DNA of 64,000 nt from Persicaria tinctoria (taxonomy: Eukaryota > Streptophyta > Magnoliopsida > Caryophyllales > Polygonaceae), in the NCBI GenBank assembly GCA_037127255.1, contig JBANSL010000004.1, forward strand, positions 54,228,318-54,292,317, read 5' to 3'. Made by a program: the position numbers and the translations under genes. The number at the start of each line of letters is the position of its first letter. The stretch's first letter is position 1. A model generated the notes under the pieces. That model was not told the origin of the DNA, made no database searches, and was given only the letters and a program-made list of their open reading frames with translations. Positions 59,700 through 64,000 of the stretch are shown here, in pieces.

Positions 59700-59830
59700 A
59701 GACTCGCTATTAATTTCTTCGGAATTTTCGCATGGCGCCCTTGAAGTAAGGCTTATTTCTTATGGTGTACTAAACTTTTATATATTTCGCGAGATACCCT
59801 CGAGGTGTATTGAGTCGAGAAATCGACTTG
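59700..59830 (+). repeat. Diverged dispersed repeat, copy 2
   Basis: CTCGCTATTAATTTCTTCGG and the following TTTCGC-rich stretch match 57125-57270. Confidence 0.5.
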
Positions 59831-59904
59831 ATAATCTAACGGGTTTAATGGACAATAGTGGAGTATAGTGTATAACCTATATTATAGTATATATGTATGA
59901 TATG

Positions 59905-60095
59905 TATGATATATTAGAAGTAGAAGAACTTGTGTGGGCTAAAGCCCAATCCGAGCCCAATCTCCAGAGTAAGAAGTGAGCTTAGTAGCCCTTGCCATCA
60001 ATTTAACTTGAAGCGATGCGTTTTGCCTTGGCTTCACTTGAGAACCGGTGACCTAGCTATATATACTCTTTTCAGCTCATTGGTTGGACATATTC

Positions 60096-60148
<53 letters not shown>

Positions 60149-60660
60149 CCCTATGTCTCCACACAAACGCTCCCAAAGGGGTTTCTAAGGTTTTCTAGGG
60201 TTCATTCTCAATCTCTGGTTTCCTTCCCGGCATTGTTGAAGACGAAGGAGTTGGTTGATCTCGGAGATCTCTTGGTGGTGGCGCATCAAAGCTTCTGGCT
60301 TGGGTGGCTGCTTCCTCCGCGTCTGGAGATCTAGGGTGTGGAGATTCGAAGCGTTCTTCGATCTCCGGTTATCCCACATAGGGGGATCTTCTTATTCCCT
60401 TATCTCTGATACTCATACATGCTAGATCTAGGGTTTCTCGTTGCATTCGTTGCTTGATTGTACCCTCTGTTGAACGTTTACTTAGTGGAGCCGATCGATT
60501 CTTGAGGCCCCGAGGATGTAGGCAATTTTTGGCGAACCTCGTAAAACCCTGGTGATCGTTCTTGCATGCTTGTTGTGTATCTCGCTTCTATATCACTCGC
60601 TTCTTCTCAAATCGTTTTTGTTATTTTCGAATCTCGGTTTTCAACATGGTTTTTAGCTCG
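59905..60660 (+). repeat. Probable copia-type LTR fragment
   Basis: There is a TATA-like TATATATACTC at 60057-60067, a CT microsatellite leader and, at 60510-60545, GAGGATGTAGGCAATTT followed by GCGAACCTCGTAAA, resembling a block seen near the end of many plant copia LTRs. Termini and coding regions were not found. Confidence 0.45.
60098..60145 (+). repeat. (CT)n microsatellite
   Basis: About 48 bases of CT repeats in the leader region of the LTR-like piece. Confidence 0.95.
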
Positions 60661-60689
60661 GTTCTTTAAAGACTCGAGCTAAAAACCTC

Positions 60690-60835
60690 TGGTCGTTGCG
60701 ACCATCCTAGGTTATGGTCGTTGCGACCACATTACCACATGTCCGACACTCCTTGGTCGTTGCGACCCATTTAACCCACGGTCGTTGTGACCAACTCCAC
60801 TTGTGGTCGTTGCGACCATGGTCATTACGACCTTG
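60690..60835 (+). repeat. Array of GGTCGTTGCGACC palindromes
   Basis: Six copies of the 13-base unit GGTCGTTGCGACC (two with one or two changes: GGTCGTTGTGACC, GGTCATTACGACC) lie within 146 bases, separated by unrelated spacers of different length, the last pair directly adjacent. Each unit is a 5-bp stem with a TTG loop. No cas genes are present and the host is a plant, so it is not a CRISPR array. Confidence 0.9.
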
Positions 60836-63654
60836 TGCTAAAAGAAAAAAAATATCATGCGCTAAACGAAATTCATGAAAATCAATTTTCGTCGGAAAAA
60901 AAATTCCTCAATTGTCACCAGAAAAAAAAATGCCCCCCAAAAAGATGATTGTCGCCAAAATTTTTTATCACAAACAATTGTCACGAAAATAATTGTCATC
61001 AAATGTAGGCATTGACTGAAATGGTCAATATTGACTAGTCAATGTCAAAATTAAAAATAGTCAAAGAGGGAAGGAATGAGAAGGAAATGTAAAAGTGTCA
61101 AATATGGACATTTACCTAATTTTTTTTAAAAATGGATATTTACTTAATTATGTCAAATTTTTTGGACATCCACTAAATTAATCCATTTTTTTTATCAAAG
61201 AGATGATGAAATCAAAAGTGTTGAATGTTGCCAATTTTTTTTTTTCAAAGATATGCTGAAATTTTTGTTGGTCATAATAAATGCTGAATTTTCTGCATCA
61301 GCGGCCTGTTTGTTAGTTATCTCGCATAGTTCCGTTTCTTCGATACATGTTTTCTAATGGGTGTTGAAGGGTAAATTTTCGTGATTTGATTGAATTCATG
61401 ATTTGATAAAAAATATATATATATCATCACATTTTCTTATATGTTAAAAATGTGATAAATTTTCTTCATTTAAGCATAAAGCTTGATATTATGAGAAATT
61501 GGTTCTATCAAGTCAAAAGTGAGGACCAAATAAATGCCAAACAAAAAGGCCCAAATGCATATAACAAAATCTGTGCAGGAGTTAGAAATGTAACTTCCCC
61601 TTCAATTTTGGTTACAGTTAAGGGAAAAAATAAATACATAAAAGAAAATGGAAAAGAAAGAGAGATGCAACTGCCAGCCAGTACGTGGGGAGGAGGTTTT
61701 ATACAAGTAACCACCCTAATTCACCCTTCACACCCTATAAAAGCTACTGATGCAACCAGTAGAGGGGCTTGGCTTTTTCTTCCTTTTCTGGGCTATTCAA
61801 CTGCAAAGAAGAAAGCAGTTTTTGGCTCATTTATGCTAGTGTTCCTCTTCCTGGCTTCTTCTTGCTGCTCCCGGTTCCTCCTCTTTTAGGCGTGAACCTG
61901 CAACCACCAAAACAAAGAGAGAGTGGAAAGAGTGAGTGCAGAAAGGGAGTGCAAATAGAGAAAACACAGAGAGAGCGAGAGGGAGAGCAGGGAAAGAAAA
62001 ATACAGAGAGCAAGAGAGAGTGCAGAAAGGGAGTGCAGAGAGACAGAGAGAGAGATACCTCTACTCTACTGCAAGAGGTAGAAGATCCATCTCCTAACCT
62101 TTGATGTTTCTTCTTTATCTGCAGGTACAAAAAAGATGATAATAAACAAAACTGGAAATCAAACGGAGCATTAGCGGCTCGAGAGTTTAGTCTCTCGTCG
62201 CTACCCCGATCCCGGCGTGGATAGATTCATAGCGCCGAAAGGCTGCCGGATTTTACTCGGAATTCATAAACAAGGAAAATGTCGAATTCCATAAAAACAA
62301 ACTGAATATGGGACAAATGTTCTGCAGAGCAGCAGGACAAAATCAGAAGCATTGAAGCCAAGCCTCTTTATACAGAAATTTCAGCAGAGGAGTAATCAAT
62401 CTTCAAGGGACTCAAACATACAGCCACAAAGGCAAACAACATCAAATTTGACTCCATCGGAGGGGTAGAAAAATGCAAATGCAGATTGGGTATAAAGAAA
62501 GAAAATCAGAAGCTACAAAATGGCAAAATGATAATTCCAAATGAATTATACCCAGATCAAAAGCAATCTATGCCTACCACAAATGGAGATCCCAATTCAG
62601 AAGAGACAAAGAAGGCAAACTGATTACCCTAAACGGCACAGTCTAAATCAAACAAATCCCAAACCCTAGCTAGTTGCTACCAAATTGCAACTGATCCTAA
62701 ATTAAAACATCCAAATCGAAGTCAGCCTATGGCAACTGTCAATTGACAGTTCGGCTCAATGAAAACAAAGAAAAGAGGGGAAGACATCATACCTAGCTTG
62801 AGACACCGAGGTGGTGGCCGGCTACTGGCCGCTCTAGGGTTGTCGCGGTGTGTCTAAAGATTCAGTCGATGCCTTGCCGCCCCGCCCTTTTCCCAGTTGC
62901 TCAAAGTCAGCATCCCGTATGGCGCTGCTCAAGTTCGCGCAAGCCCTAGCTTCCGTCGATTCCTTCCGGCTACCCAAATCAGAAGCCCTAAAATTGCAAA
63001 TTGTAAGTTGCAAGGAAGAAATTAATCGAATTGGAAGCTAAACACTTAAGTGATGGTAGATGTGGGATGAAATTCGAGACTTGGGCATGAATTAAGTAAA
63101 ACAAGACTCGAAACTCACGAGGTGTTCGGCGACCATCGAGCGCCTGTGCGAATGGCGTTCGTCTGAGACGTCGGACAGCAATTAGGCCTCGATCCGAGTC
63201 ACCTCTAACCGCCGGCCTTCGGCTCTTTGAAACTCATCAATCCTGCTGCGGCTTGAGGCGGCTTCTCTTCCCGAACTATGGGTGCCGTTGCCTGTGAGCC
63301 TACGACTCCAAGGGGAAGATGAACAGAAAACAAAACACCTAACTGTTGCCCTAAAAAAAATATATAAAACGGGTTGCACTTGACCTTTCTAAACAAAATG
63401 AAATGGGCTGGGTTTATTCAAATCCGGGCTTCGGTTCTTTCTTTTTTTAGAAAACAAAACAAAAGCCTAAGCAAAATCAATATACATGTACTATATATGT
63501 ATATGCGGCTAAGGTTTTCCATATATATATATATATATTTACAAAACTTACCCACTAAAATATAAGAATTATAATTGGCACGAATTAATTCGAGTGGGTC
63601 AATCTCAAGTCGGCTCATAAACAAAACGGAGTCAAAACCTCAAATCAAGTTTCA
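60836..63654. other. Repeat-rich region without a recognisable gene
   Basis: A TATAAAA at 61736-61742 precedes a purine-rich leader (61914-62060) in which GAGTGCAGAAAGGGAGTGCA occurs twice (61935 and 62018), which looks like an LTR or promoter region. Positions 62810-63300 are GC-richer, with short open frames on both strands and a CTGCAAG/GTAAGT-like junction near 63000, but no protein family is recognised. A short TA run is at 63523-63538. Confidence 0.4.
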
Positions 63655-63677
63655 CCAAATATAAACTTGGTTCCAGG

Positions 63678-63956
63678 TAGAACTACGTAAAGACTTGACA
63701 CCGTAAAATCGGTTACGTAGGTAGCCCGATATTAAATTCTAAAAATATATCGGGCACAATCGTCTGCCTCTAAATTCACTTCTAAAGGAATATGAGGTCA
63801 AAACAAATCAAATCAAATTGGTTTTTCATAAAGAACTACGTAAAGACTTGATACTCTTTTACGAGTTACGTAGGAAATTCGATATTAAAATTTAATATAT
63901 ATCGGATTCAGTCGTCCGCCTCTAAATTCACTTCTAAATGAATATGAGGTCAAAAT
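63678..63956 (+). repeat. Two-unit tandem repeat, Tat/Ogre-like LTR motif
   Basis: Units 63678-63813 and 63831-63956 share AGAACTACGTAAAGACTTGA, GTTACGTAGG, CGATATTAAA and CCTCTAAATTCACTTCTAAA. GAACTACGTA...TACGTAGG pairs are typical of LTR or leader regions of Tat-lineage gypsy elements. The element continues beyond the window. Confidence 0.6.
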
Positions 63957-64000
63957 CAAGTTGTCCATGTCGACTCGATACAAAGCTTCTGCTCATCGAG

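Noticed and set aside
60690..60835. CRISPR-like appearance of spaced palindromic repeats
   Set aside because: Units are 13 bases, spacers vary in length, no cas genes exist, and the surrounding DNA is plant retrotransposon sequence.
62850..63041. Possible small gene (63 codons)
   Set aside because: No recognised domain, no clear promoter, and similar-length frames on the other strand; not enough support for a CDS.

Overview
This window is plant nuclear DNA, most likely from a eudicot. The genes are intron-rich with GT-AG junctions and a few GC-AG ones, the intergenic DNA is AT-rich, and it is packed with plant-type transposable elements (Ty3/gypsy, Ty1/copia, L1-type LINEs, MULE, PIF/Harbinger, hAT and Stowaway MITEs). 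The species cannot be named from the sequence alone.

Three host genes stand out. (1) Positions 31440-43023 (+) hold a 29-exon gene for a kinesin-12 of the phragmoplast-orienting (POK/KIN-12C) type. Every exon joins in frame, to about 2168 residues. (2) Positions 53641-54177 (+) hold a short single-exon gene for a plant protein of unknown function. (3) Positions 56924-54489 (-) hold a four-exon mitochondrial HSP70 gene with heat-shock elements upstream. It carries an in-frame stop and a 10-base deletion, so as read it is a pseudogene. A 5'-truncated WAK-associated extracellular-domain gene lies at 2031-2602, and a Lys-rich terminal exon interrupted by a hAT element at 47002-47940.

The rest is layered transposons. 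From 1 to 1632 there are two inverted gypsy pol pieces. A PIF/Harbinger element (about 2937-6621) has decayed Myb-like and transposase genes. A 9.5 kb LTR retrotransposon on the minus strand (7220-16723, target duplication GGACT) sits inside the first unit of an older tandem duplication, whose second unit preserves the empty site. A degraded LINE follows (about 17162-21830), then a MULE-type MITE (21920-22380). A 7.2 kb MULE (23552-30796) has long terminal inverted repeats, a 10-base target duplication and a decayed transposase gene; it carries a hAT MITE in its left repeat and a second TIR-bounded element inside. Downstream of the kinesin lie a 5'-truncated LINE (minus), a hAT MITE and a copia pol fragment split by a solo LTR. 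From 57 kb to the end there is no convincing gene, only LTR-like pieces, microsatellites, a MITE, a tRNA-like sequence and repeat arrays.

The most unusual signals are short palindromic arrays in the LTR-derived DNA. One is a TCGANNTCGA motif, shared by the LTRs and gag of the 9.5 kb element and by an otherwise different solo LTR. The other is an array of GGTCGTTGCGACC hairpin units at 60.7-60.8 kb. No operon-like or cooperative gene organisation is present: the host genes are independent and the elements are nested parasites.
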